A DNA stretch of 64,000 nt from Lota lota (taxonomy: Eukaryota; Chordata; Actinopteri; Gadiformes; Lotidae), in the NCBI GenBank assembly GCA_026745465.1, contig JACYXH010000126.1:1-64000 (forward strand). Direction: 5' to 3'. The notes below the pieces were generated by a model. It saw only the letters and a list, made by a program, of their open reading frames with translations. It was not told the origin of the DNA and did no database searches. The position numbers and the translations under genes were made by a program. Shown in pieces: positions 12,505 to 26,250 of the stretch; the stretch's first letter is position 1, and every line of letters starts with the position of its first letter.

Positions 12505-13300
12505 AGGGGGCGTGTCACAGGGGGCGTGTCACAGGGGGCGTGTCACAGGGGGCGTGACGTGTCACAGGGGGCGTGACGTGTCACAGGGGGCGTAACGTGT
12601 CACAGGGGGCGTAACGTTTCACAGGGGGCGTAACGTGTCACAGGGGGCGTGTCACAGGGGGGCGTGACGTTTCACAGGGGGCGTAACGTTTCACAGGGGG
12701 CGTAACGTGTCACAGGGGGCGTGTCACAGGGGGCGTGACGTTTCACAGGGGGCGTAACGTGTCACAGGGGGCGTGTCACAGGGGGCGTGACGTTTCACAG
12801 GGGGCGTAACGTTTCACAGGGGGCGTAACGTGTCACAGGGGGCGTGTCACAGGGGCGTGATGTGTCACAGGGGGCGTGACGTGTCATAGGGGGCGTGACA
12901 TGTCACAGGGGGCGTAACGTGTCACAGGGGGCGTGACGTGTCACGGGGGCGTGACGTGTCACGGGGGCGTGACGTGTCACGGGGGGCGTGTCACGGGGGC
13001 GTGACGTGTCACGGGGGGCGTGTCACAGGGGGCGTGACGTGTCACAGGGGGCGTGTCACAGGGGCGTGATGTGTCACAGGGGGCGTGACGTGTCATAGGG
13101 GGCGTGACATGTCACAGGGGGCGTAACGTGTCACAGGGGGCGTGTCACAGGGGGCGTGACGTGTCATAGGGGGCGTAACGTGTCACAGGGGCGTGTCACA
13201 GGGGGCGTGACGTGTCACGGGGGCGTGACGTGTCACGGGGGCGTGTCACAGGGGGCGTGACGTGTCACAGGGGCGTGACATGTCACAGGGGCGTGTAGGG
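12505..13300. repeat. GC-rich minisatellite, units of 12-20 bp
   Basis: About 800 bp of head-to-tail units built on GTGTCACAGGGGGCGTGAC. A longer form (about 20 bp) and a shorter form (about 14 bp, lacking GACGT/AACGT) alternate. Spacer-free direct tandem repeats rule out CRISPR. Each long unit carries TGACGT, a CRE-like half site. Confidence 0.95.
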
Positions 13301-13394
13301 GGTCTTGCAGCCTGCAGACAGACCCCTCTCCAAACCTTCTCTTTCCCTGAAAGCACGTGATGCCAGATGCCGACAACATCGCTTCCTCCCTTAG

Positions 13395-13950
13395 ATGTTC
13401 AAGTCTTCTTCCTCATTTGAACTTCAGTCTTCTGCAGTGAGCAGACACGAAGCTCAATCTTTCTCTAAATCCACTTTTAAATCCTTTTCCCTGATTTACT
13501 TGTTTTAGGAACACTTCGACCTCCTTTTCTTCCCTTGCATTTCTACTTTTATAAATGTATGCCGTATGGGGGCAGAACACATTTTAATCATGGAATAGAT
13601 ATGGTAGTTCTACCATTTACTACAGTTTATATTGTCTTTGGGTTACTGGTATATTATAATGATCTCATGTTGGTAAATGTGTCAGTGTAACGCTTATCAA
13701 CTAAAGACAGTTTACTTTAGAGAAATACAACGTTAGTAAATTTTTTCACTGTTGTGCTTTTCTGAGCCATGTGGTAAATGGAACATCACACTTGATATTC
13801 AAATGATTCATTTGTATTGATGCTACTCAAAATAAAAAGAAGGACGTGACAGAAATCCTTTGAATGTCCTTCTATTTAAATCACAAGTTAAATATTTATG
13901 CGTCGTGCAGACGACTAGGGATATTCCAAGTTTATAAATCCTCCTAGTAA
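13395..13950. repeat. Direct duplication, copy B, upstream of the NLR gene
   Basis: Partner of 10420-10990. It lies about 0.6 kb upstream of the first recognised NLR exon. The two copies bracket the GC-rich minisatellite. Confidence 0.7.
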
Positions 13951-14516
13951 CGTGTTGCTGGACTGTACCACTTCCACAGGGGGGTTCCTGCGGGTATAGA
14001 CTCGGTTCCTGTGGTTTGAACCACAGCTGGAGCCATAGAGGGAGAGAAAGAGACTCGTTGGCCAGCACCTCCTCGTAATGCTGAAATAAACTATTATATC
14101 ACGATAATAAGAGGATACCATATCGATGTATTGAGCTTCACCAGTTGATTTATATGGAATCTGTGGTTCAGTAAAGTGACAGAATTCAGACTTTGTTCCA
14201 GTGGAAAAATGATTCAAACATTCTTTACTTTTAATTGTACTACGATGAGTTTTTCAAGTCAATTGTATTTTTTTGTATTGTAGTTTAAGCACAGGTATAG
14301 TATCCAAGGTGTTTCATCTTCTCATCTGCTGTACACATCTGTACTGTAGTGAGGTCAGTGTGGTTATGTTGTGGGGTTACTATTCATGGTTTTATGACGT
14401 CTATAACAGTTTAGTGTGACAATGATCTACTCTTTCAAAGAGTCATTTCAGTATTGTCTCAACATCTGAAGTTCAAAAGGCAAATTAGGTGATCAATGAG
14501 TTGTGTTTGTGTCCAG

Positions 14517-14613
14517 GTCTCCAGTCTACTATGAATGAGGAGAGAGAGGAGGGGGGTCCTACCTCTAAAACCACTCTGTCTGGGGAACATGGCCACCAGA
14601 GCAAAGCTAAGAG
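14517..14613 (+). other. NLR exon with start codon
   Basis: The acceptor is GTGTCCAG and the donor GAG|GTAAGAAG. ATG at 14531 opens [19 protein letters not shown], the usual N terminus of teleost NLRs of this group. One or more non-coding exons probably lie upstream because the exon begins with an acceptor. Confidence 0.75.
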
Positions 14614-17600
14614 GTAAGAAGAGGATCTCTCACTGTCTGTGACTGTTGTCCATCTCAGAGCTCAGCAGTGATATATCATGACTCCATCATTAGTCTGAGT
14701 AAAAGCTGTGTGTGTGTTGTGTTGAAGCCCAGAGCAGCAGGAGAGAGCACACTCCCCTGGACCCAGCTGTGTCTCCATGAAGAGTGACTGGTCTATGGAT
14801 AGACCTGTTTACTTTAAAGATGGAAATCAGCAACCTTCTAAGGAAAGGTGAGGATTCAGCCGATAAATCAGGCCTTTTCAACTGGTGGCCCACAGATCAT
14901 TTTGATCCGGCTCGGATCAAATAGATCCCACGGAGCCAATAGGAAACCTTTTTGTCCACTTAGTCCCGCCACTATGACCCGCCTCTCTGTGCGTGGGACA
15001 ACGTCTGTCTCTGCTGTGGCAAAGCTTTTTGAGAGCTAAAAAGTCGTCCACATTGAAAAGGCGAAAGGTAGACAATGAAACTGGACATTTAAAAGAGGAG
15101 TGGACTGTGAAATATGAGTTTAGTAATGAGGGACCAAAGCCCATATGTTGACCTGCAACACGGCTATCACAGTAACAGAAGAACACAATGTGAGACGGCA
15201 CCTCATCACGCATCAGTCCAGCTTCAATGGAACACACCCGATGGTTCTGATGCTGGTTGAATCAAAGTGCAGAACCTCTCTGAGCGACCACTAGAGGGTG
15301 CTATAACGGCCCGGTCCTGTTGGGAACCAGAGAGCAGTACCATAGCATCCCTCCGTGTCGCTTCTTGGTCCAAATAAGAAACCCTTCACAGGACCTCATG
15401 CTGTAGAGACCGATGATGAGGTGAAGAAGAACATTTAGTCTGTCTGAACAGTACCAATGTCCGATCACATGATCACTTGGTGCTAGATTGATTTATGGCT
15501 GATGCCATTTCTTTTGACTGTTGATTTGAAAAGTATGAATGAAATAAACAATAAGACTACTTGTAGCAGATTTTACCGGTTTAATGTTAAAAGGTTATAT
15601 GTCTTTCAATCTGCCCCATTTATTTAATCCGTTTTGAATTTATATTTGAAGTGAAGTGATTTATTGAAAATAATAATACATGAAGAATAACACAGGTCTG
15701 TGTAGAAATGTATAAACTGACTGCCCTATTTTCTATGTTACTTAAACACATTGTGAATAAAGACTATGCACAGTATGAATGATATTTGGTGTGTTTTTAT
15801 GTCAACATGTTTAATGCTTGAATGCCATAATAACTTCATTTTTCTGCCCCCCACCTTATATTTTGATTTCAATAATCTGACCCTCATGAGAAAGTATTTG
15901 AGTAGCCCTGCAATAAATGATCTAATGAAACGAAATCCACAAATCCTAACTTCAAGATGCTGTTTGTTTTTCTCAAAGGAGGCAGGAGAGAGCAGACTCC
16001 CCTGGACCCAGCTGTGTCTCCATGAAGAGTGACCACTCTATGGTTCATCCTCCTGAATTTAAAGATGGACGCGCCCCTCTAGAGAGGAGAGGTAGTGGTT
16101 TAAAACAGACGATGAAAACAGACCAGTTGGTTATCAGACTCTATTGATACTGATGTTTACAAGTAAGGGGAAATACAATAGTGTGTGTGTTTGTGTGTGT
16201 GTTCCACAGAAAACACCAGGAGAGGTCAAAGGTTACCAGTGCTCAGTCTATACAGCAGGGTCAAACAGAGCTGATCAAGGTGTGTAAATGTCCAACAAGA
16301 CATTTGACTTTAGCTCTACATGAACATTAAAAAGCATCTCTTGAGGTGCTAATAGTCTCCAGGCTTCCCTCTTTAGACCAACGTGAATCTAGGACAGATG
16401 CTTCTGATGTCCTCAGTTAGTTCAGAGTAAAGTTCTCCTTGATGTTTGTTCTGTTCCAGAGGGCTGAGGAGAACGCACACACTTTTCTAGACAAGGAGCT
16501 GAAGAAGCTCTGGAGGGTTCTCTTCCCAGATTACCCACAATGCTCAGAGAGTCAGAGGGAGGAGGAGGTGGATGGTAAGAAGGAGGAGCAGAGGAGGCGT
16601 GCCATAGAGGGAGTGGTAGACATCACAAAGCTCTGCCTGATGGAGATGAACCAGGAGGAACTGGCCGACACACTGTGGGGCGGTAAGATACTCTTATGTT
16701 GAAGGGCAGAAGAGACTCTTATCTTGAAAACAGAAAATATATACAAATTGTGTCAGTAGTTTCGTAGTTTGAGACTTTGAGACTTACATTTCTAACTTCA
16801 ATGTGGAGATAGCATTCCTATTGGGGGTTAAATGGTTTGATCCAGATATGTAGGGCTATTGTGGGGTATCAGGTTAAATGGTTTGATCAAGATATGTAAG
16901 GTTATTGTAGGATATCAGGTTAAATGGTTTGAGACAGATATGTAAGGTTATTGTTGGGGTATCAGGTTAAATGGTTTGATCCAGATATGTAGGGTCATTG
17001 TGGGGGTATCAGGTTAAATGGTTTGATCCAGATATGTAGGGTTATTGTGGGGTATCAGGTTAAATGGTTTGATCCAGATATGTAGGGTTTTGTGGGGTAT
17101 CAGGTTAGTGGTTTGATCCAGATATGTAGGGTTATTGTGGGGTATCAGGTTAAATTGTTTGATCCAGATATGTCGAGTATTGTGGTGTATCAGGTTAGTG
17201 GTTTGATCCAGATATGTAGGGTTATTGTGGGGGTATCAGGTTAAATGGTTTGATCCAGATATGTAGGGTTATTGTGGGGATAGCAGGTTAAATGATTTGA
17301 TCCTGATATGTAGGGTTATTGAGGGTCTATCAGGTTAAAGAATGTTAAACCTCATCATTACCAGCACCAAATCATCCGACCACATTACCCCCATTCTCAT
17401 CCATCTACACTGGCTCCCTGTCCAACACCGGATTGACCTTAAAACCTTCTGCTCACCTACAAAGCCCTCCACAACCTAGCCCCCACTTATCTTTCCGACT
17501 TCCCCCAGGAGGACAGGCCCTGCCGCTCCCTTCACTCATCCTCAGCTGGTCTTCTCACTGTCCCAACCTCCCGCATCAGCACCATGGGTGCTAGGGCTCT

Positions 17601-20600
17601 CAGCTGAAATGCTCCCAGGCTTTGGAACTCCCTGCCCCCACACATTCCACAGTCTGACACCCTATCAACATTCAAACCTCGTCTCAAAACACATCTGTTC
17701 CAACTGGCCTACTCACTGTAATGTCCCCCCTACCGTGCCTTTCCCCTCGTATCCCCATTGTGCTGCTGTTCTTATCCCCCTCCTACCTGTGTCTCCCCAC
17801 CGTATGTCTTGTTTTGATCATGCTGTTGGCTATGCAGCTCTTGCTGATTTTAACTCTAGATTGTTTTATAAATTGTAAGGTGACCTTGGGTGTCATGAAA
17901 GGTGCCTTGAGATAAAATGTATTAGCATTATTAAACATTATACTGCAGATCAACAGCAGAATACCTCAGTGGAAGAGATGCAACACTGTCTTGTTATATC
18001 AGCATAGAAAGTCACTTTACACTGGTTCACTATCATTATTACTATCATTCCACCAATCATATTGCTGTTGAAATAACGAAATAATCCTGAACATTTCTAA
18101 TCTGTAACATGCAGTCCTTGTCATGACCAGCTTCTCCGACCACAAGTAACAAAGCCACTAAATATCATGTAGTTCATCATTTACAGGAAATGTTTAAATG
18201 TTTCCACTGATGTCACCATCCACTAACTGAAGTCTTCTGTTGTTTTGTCATTTAGGATTTGCATATGTCGAGTGCCAACATAAAATCAAGTCTCATTTGA
18301 AGAAAGTTCAGGTGTGTGTTTGAGGGAATCCCTAAAGCAGGACAGCCAACAGATCTGAATGACTTCTACACAGAGCTCTTCATCACAGAGAGAGGCAGTG
18401 GAGAGGGCAACAAGGAACATGAGGTCAGACTGATTGAACAGCTTCAGCTTCCTGGAACAGCTTCCAGGAAACCAGCCAAGGTGGAAACACCAATCAAATG
18501 TGAAGACATATTTAAACCCTTACCTGGACAAGCTCAACCAATCAGAACAATAATGACAACTGGAGTGGCCGGCATTGGTAAAACCGTCTTAACACACAAG
18601 TTCACTCTGGACTGGGCTGAAGGCAAAGCCAACCACGACATACACTTCACATTTCTCTTAACTTTCAGAGAGCTGAATTTACTGAAAGGGAAAGAGTTTA
18701 GCTTGGTGGAACTTCTTCTTCACTTCTTTATTGAAACCAAAGAAGCAGTAATCTGCAGATACGACCGGTTCCAAGTTGTCTTCATCTTGGATGGTCTGGA
18801 TGAGTGTCGACTTCCTCTGGACTTCCAGAACAACCAGATCTGGACTGATGTCACAGAGCCAACCTCGGTGGACGTGCTGCTGACAAACCTCATCAGGGGC
18901 TACCTGCTTCCCTCCGCTCGCATCTGGATAACCACACGCCCTGCGGCAGCCAATCAGATCCCTGCTGAGTGTGTTGACATGGTGACAGAGGTGAGAGGGT
19001 TCACCGACCCACAGAAGGAGGTGTACTTCAGGAAGAGATTCAAAGAGGAGACGCTGGCCAGCACAATCATCTCCCATGTCAAGACATCACGAAGCCTCCA
19101 CATCATGTGTCACATCCCAGTCTTCTGTTGGATCACTGCTACAGTTCTGGAGGACTTCTTCAAAACATCCCAGACAGGAGAAGAGATGCCCAATACCGTG
19201 ACTCAGATGTACAGCCACTTCCTGAGGGTTCAGTCCATACAGGGGGACAGGAAGTATCATGGGAGATCTGAAACAGATCCACACTGGAGTTCAGAGAGCA
19301 GAGAGATCATTGTTTCTCTGGGAAAACTGGCTTTTAACCAGCTGGAGAAAGGCATCCTGATCTTCTACGAGGCAGACCTGGCAGAGTGTGGCATCGGTAT
19401 TAGAGCAGCCTCAGTGTACTCAGGAGTGTTCACCCAGATCTTTAAAGAGGAGTGTGGGCTGTACCAGGACAAGGTGTTCTGCTTTGTCCATCTGAGCATC
19501 CAGGAGTTTCTGGCTGCCCTTTATGTCTGTCTGTCCTTCATCAACACTGGTGTTAATCTTCTCTCAGAAGAAAAACCAACCTCCAGGGACGATAAATTCC
19601 TCCTCTACCAGAGTGCTGTAGACAAGGCCTTAAAGAGTGAGAACGGACACCTGGACTTGTTCCTCCGCTTCCTCCTGGGCCTCTCTCTGGAGACCAATCA
19701 GAGTCTCCTACGAGGACTGCTGGGACAGACAAGGAGTAGATCACTGACCGGTCTGATTAAACAAATTATGCTGGGACAGACTGGAAGCAGCTTACAGACC
19801 AATCAGAGAACAGTCGGTTACATCAAGGAGAAGATAAATGGAGATCTCTCTCCAGAGAGAAGCATCAATCTGTTCCACTGTCTGAATGAGCTGAACGACC
19901 GTTCTCTAGTGGAGGAGATCCAACAGTACCTGACATCAGGAAGTCTCTCCACAGAATCTCTCTCCCCTGCTCAGTGGTCAGCTCTGGTCTTCATCTTATT
20001 GTCATCAGAAGAGGAGCTGGACGTGTTTGACCTGAAGAAATACTCTGCTTCAGAGGAGGGTCTTCTGAGGCTACTGCCAGTGGTCAAAGCCTCCAAAACA
20101 TCTCTGTAAGTGCACTAATAACATGTATTATAAAAAACACCCAACACAATGTAGATAATACTAGAATATAAAAGTTATAATAACATACAAAACATTTCTG
20201 TAGGTGTACAAACAACATGTATTACAATAAACAAAACGCAATATACCTAACGCGAGATTATTAAAGTTATAATAACATACAAAACATGTGTACGTGCACT
20301 AATAACATTTATTACAATACACATCATAATTGAAATAATACTAGAAAATAAACATTATAATAACTTACAAAACATCTCTGTAGGGTCACTAACCAACAAT
20401 ATGTATTGCAACACACTTAACACAACATATATAATATTGGAATATAGCTTGTAATACTATACAAAACATCTCTGTAGATTGACTAATGATATTTATTACA
20501 ATGCAATACATAATATACATAAAACTACAATACAAAGTAATATTAGTAAACAAAATCAAATACTACAAAACAACTATTCAATATAAAAAATTGTGCACCC

Positions 20601-23600
20601 AATATTGAATAAACAAGGATCTGATGTATTGACTAGTATATATTCATTAAATTAATTAAAGATTTCAACACAAGTCCTTCATTATGTTAAAAGTAAAAGA
20701 GGTAAGTTCATTAAATACAGTAACATGTTCTGTTTATTTCTTGTGAAGGCTGAATGGCTGTCATCTGTCAGAGAGATGCTGTGAAGCTCTGGCCTCAGTT
20801 CTCAGCTCCAACTCCTCTAGTCTGAGAGAGCTGGACCTGAGTACCAATGATGTGCAGGATTCAGGAGTGAAGCTGCTCTCTGCTGGACTGGGGAGTCCAC
20901 ACTGTACACTGGAAACTCTCAGGTCAGTTTGACTCAATGTGCAAACAGTTACACCACAAGGTTCATATCAGAGGATGCAGCTTATAACTCAGTACCTGTG
21001 ATGACCACATCCATGACTTAGGTATCGTTGGAAATGTTACACCTTGTTGTTTAGATGAATATTGTAATGCATCCAAATGCTTGCAACTTTTCAATTATCA
21101 ATTTAGATATGAACACATTATAATAATAGTGCCCCACCACCATCCCCCGTATACGGGACATTGATAGTTAAGAACAGGGTGAAATACAGGGGGTCTTGGG
21201 AGAGTCTGAGACCCCTAGTTGGACACCTAAGACCCCCTGAAAGCCTCAACAGCAACATTTTGGAGGGTCTCTGGGAAAATCTTTTAAAATGATTTGAAAC
21301 TTGTCATTGTCACACAAAATGTATTTTAAAAGTTAACTATGTTCAGTATTCATTATTCAAATTGCTAAACCTTTATCCACAAATATGAATAGGCTACAGA
21401 AAAATATTGTTATATTGTGTAACCAGGGTGAAGAGACAAACTTATAAAAGCTGTATTTATTATGAAATAATAAATAAGGAAAGTCAATCAATTACATCAA
21501 TACATTAATAATTATTTGTTCATTGTTAATAAAAGGTATCCCACAATTTATTTTAACCTTGTTCAGTACATTTGGTTATATGGACGTTATTTGGGTTTAA
21601 CCAATAGGAAGGGTTGATATAGAGACTTCCAGGTCATTTGGGGAAGGGTGAGAGGTCACGAGCGAGCGGGAAAAAGGAGAGAGAGGGAAGAGACGAGGAC
21701 AAAGGAGGAGAGTACTTTATTCTCTGTAGAGATCGCCCAGCTAAATTATATTTTAACATTAAATTATTAGTTGTTTGACGGTTAAATGAGTACTGGAGAG
21801 AGTGGATTTGGGGATTGTTTTATTCGTGTTTCTGTTCGTGTCGGGATGTTTTGGTCGTTTGGTGTAAAGCTAGCTTGGTTTGCTAACCGACTTAGCATCC
21901 TCTGAACGGGATATAAATCATCAGAGTAGCGCACGAGGATAGTCCACAGCAGGGGTTCAGGTAGCGCGCGGTTCCCCTGACGAAGATCATCCCTGGATTC
22001 CAGTTTCTTCATCCGTCGTCTCCTCTCCCTATAACGGTACCGGGACTTTGTTTTGCTCACGTTAAGAGCGAACAGTCTATCGTGTTGCAACACCGAGCCG
22101 TACAGGCCTGCAACGTTTATGGCGGCATATCAGTGACAAAAGTCTCGAGCTAAAATGACTGTGCGCGCACACAACTAACACATCCATGCACACAAATCAT
22201 TATTGTAAACACCAACTGCACTCGCGCTCAGTAGTTCTCTGATGGAGAGAGCAATAATAAAGCCTGTGAGGAAGAAACGATTCATAGAGCGCGCAAGTGA
22301 AGTGAAGCAGCACGCAACTGACGCCCCCGTGCACACAAATGCTGTCTTTGTTCTCGTGCTCGCACACAATATACATAATATTGGAATATAACTTCTAATA
22401 ATATACAAAACATCTCTGTAGATGTACAATACATAATATACATAAAACTACAATAAAAAAGTAATCTTAATAAACAAAACAATTTTAAACACTACAAAAC
22501 AACTATTCAATATTCAACATTTTACACCCTATATTAAATAATCATTTAAGGATCTGATTAATTGACAAGTATATATTAGTTAAATTAATAAAACATCGAA
22601 TAAAATATTTAAACACAATTTCATCATTATGTTTAAAGTAAAAGGGGTAATTTATTTTAAACCCAGTTCCTAACATGTTGTGTTTATTTTGTGTGAAGGC
22701 TGAATGGCTGTCATCTGTCAGAGAGATGCTGTGAAGCTCTGGCCTCAGTTCTCAGCTCCAACTCCTCTAGTCTGAGAGAGCTGGACCTGAGTACCAATGA
22801 TGTGCAGGATTCAGGAGTGAAGCTGCTCTCTGCTGGACTGGGGAGTCCACACTGTACACTGGAAACTCTCAGGTCAGTTTTACTCAATAAACAGTTACAC
22901 CACAAGTTCCATATCAGAGGACATTTATATAACTTATTTTATACCTCAGTACCTGTGATGACCACATTTTTGACTTTGGTATCATTGGAAATGTTACACC
23001 TTGTTGTTAAAGTTGATATTCTAATACATCCTTATGCCTGCAATTATTCAATTATAAATATAAACATGAACACAAAATATAATAATAGTCTCCCCCCAGC
23101 GTCCCCCGTATACGGGACGGTGATAGTTAAGAGCAGGGTCAAATATAGGGGGTCTTGGGAGGCTCTGAGACCCCTAGATGGACCCCTAAGACCCCCTGAA
23201 AGCCTCAACAGCAAATAAATTTAGAGTATCTGGACAAATCTTTTCAAAATGATTTGAAAGTTGTAATTGTCACGCAAAATATATTTTTAAATGCTGACTG
23301 CATGACAATGAATACTGAAGTATTCATTATTCAAATTGCTAAACATTAATTCACAAATATGAAAATGCTACTGAAAAATATTTTTATGTTGTGTAACCAG
23401 GGTGAAAAGACAAACTCAAAACGCTCTATTTGTTCTGGAATAATAAATAAGGAAAGCCAAGAAATAATCATAATAGTTTATGATAGTCAAATACAGCTGT
23501 ATTCAAATATATATTTATACGTATAAATAAGTAATTGTTGAAATGTAGCATTCATTAATAATATTATGGAAATTTTAATCTTGTTCAGTACATTTGGTTA

Positions 23601-26207
23601 AATGGACTATATTTGGGTTTAACCAATAGGATGTGTTGATTAGAGACTTCCAGGTAATTTGGGGGAAGGGTCAGAGGTCACGAGCGAGCGGGAAAAAGGA
23701 GAGAGAGGGAAGAGACGAGGACAAAGTAAGAGAGTCCTTTATTCTCTGTAGAGATCGCCCAGGTAAATTATATTTAAACATTTACTTCTTAGTTGTTTGA
23801 CGGTTAAATGAGTACGGGAGAGAGTGGATTTGGGGATTGTTTTATTCGTGTTTCTGTTCGTGTCGGGGATGTTTTTGTCGTTTGGTGTAAAGCTAGCTTG
23901 GTTTGCTAACCGCCTTAGCATCCTCTGAACGGGATATAAATCATCAGAGTAGCGCACGAGGATAGTCCACAGCAGGGGGTCAGGTAGCGCGCGGCGACCG
24001 GAAAGCCGTGCGGTTCCCCTGACGAAGATCATCCCGGGATTCCAGTTTCTTTATCCGTCGTCTCCTCTCCCTATAACGGTACCGGGACTTTGTTTTGCTC
24101 TCGTAAAGAGCGAACAGTCTCTCGTGTTGCGACACCGAGCCGTACAGGCCTGCAACGTTTATGGCGGCATATCAGTGACAAAAGTCGCGAGCAAAAATGA
24201 CTGTGTGTGCGCACAACTACGCTAAGACATCCGTGCACACAAATCATTATTCTAAACACTAACTGCACTCGCGCTCAGTAGTTCTCTGATCGCGAGAGCA
24301 ATAATAAAGCCTGTGAGGAAGAAACGATTCATTGAGCGCGCACGTGAAGTGACGCAGCGCACAACTGACGCCCCCGTGCGCACACATTCTGTCGTTGCTC
24401 TCGTGCTCGCACACAATATACATAATATTGGAATATAACTTCTAATAATATACAAAACATCTCTGTAGATTGACTTATACCATGTAATACAATGTAATAC
24501 ATAATATACATAAAACTACAATAAAAAGTAACAACTATTTAATATTAAACATTGTAGACCCAATATTGAATAAACATTTAAGGATCTGATGTATTGACTA
24601 GTCAAATTAATAAAACATGTCTAATAAAATATTTCAACACAATCCCTTCATTATGTTAAAAGTAAAAGAGGTAAGTTCTTTAAACACAGTAACATGTTCC
24701 TGTTTATTTTGTGTGAAGGCTGAATGGCTGTCATCTGTCAGAGAGATGCTGTGAAGCTCTGGCCTCAGTTCTCAGCTCCAACTCCTCTAGTCTGAGAGAG
24801 CTGGACCTGAGTACCAATGATCTGCAGGATTCAGGAGTGAAGCTGCTCTCTGCTGGACTGGGGAGTCCACACTGTACACTGGAAACTCTCAGGTCAGTTT
24901 TACTCAATAAACAGTTACACCACAAGGTTCGTATCAGAGGACATTTAACAGATTTACATCCAGAAAGTTAAGACGCATGAATATATTATTTTCATAGCAA
25001 TAGCTCAACATATTATTTGTGTTGCCATGACAGTATAAGGGGAATGTTATGTAAGTGATGATGTACAGCTAGCCGATCATCATTTTGAAATAAACCAACA
25101 GGCTGATGCAGGAGCCTGACGCAAAAAGAATCCTTAATTTGACACAAAATATAACAACACAAACTTATTTTATTGCTTTAAAAAGGATTGTATTGCTTCT
25201 GCTTAAAAAAAAAAGGTCAGTTAGATTCTACGGTTCAGAATATCGCCCATAGCAACGGTGTGTTATTGATAGCAAGAGCCTCTTATACAGAAATAATGGA
25301 TGGTAGAATGACGATATTGACCAATCAGAAAATTGGTCAATCATGACATTCTACTAATATTCAACAAAGCCGCTTAACATCCTTAGTTTGTTAATGATGG
25401 TGTATGTTGTATTACATTCATATTCTACTTATCATGTAGTCAGACAGTAAGGTGGACTTTAGAGTTGTTTATTAAGGGTTAATTACAGCCTCTTCATAAA
25501 ACTGTCTTTTATTGTTACGTTTTGTTTAATAATTTAAAATCTTTGTGAAATCTAACTCTTTATAATTTAACATCCAGTTTATTAACATTAGTTATATTCT
25601 GTTCATGTACAGTACGTATATAAAAATACTTTGGTTATAATTCTCAGAACACATTTAATCCCAGTTCCTGACATGTTGTGTTTGTTTTGTGTGAAGGATG
25701 AATGGCTGTCATCTGTCAGAGAGATGCTGTGAAGCTCTGGCCTCAGTTCTCAGCTCCAACTCCTCTAGTCTGAGAGACCTGGACCTGAGTACCAATGATG
25801 TGCAGGATTCAGGAGTGAAGCTGCTCTCTGCTGGACTGGGGAGTCCACACTGTACACTGGAAACTCTCAGGTCAGTTATCAGCCTCTTCTTCAAAGTGTG
25901 TCTTTGGGCTTGTTTAATATGTGAGGGATGTCCTTTATTAACATCACATTAGTTTGGTGTAAGTGCTGCTCATGTCCAATGCATTTCTGTTGCTCTTTTC
26001 CCTGCTGACAAAACACTCCCTGGTTCTACACAATGTTAGAACTTGTGAAGAAACGGTCTTAGCGTACCAAACACAGCGGACTTCTCCTGACTCTTAACAG
26101 AACAATATCTCATTTGAGTTGTAGCTATTGAGAAAGAAGCATTTGTTTAAGACCCTGTTTCACATCCAAGTGAAGGAAGAATAAAGTGTGTGTGTATGTG
26201 TGTGTGG

Positions 26208-26250
<43 letters not shown>

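Noticed and set aside
12505-13300. CRISPR-like array
   Set aside because: Repeats are head to tail without unique spacers, and the genome is that of a fish.
21782-22093. Minus-strand open frame in the CpG-rich intron block as a gene
   Set aside because: It is similar in the second copy only because the DNA is duplicated. The two proteins differ at both ends and no domain is recognisable; kept as a finding on the block, not as a gene.
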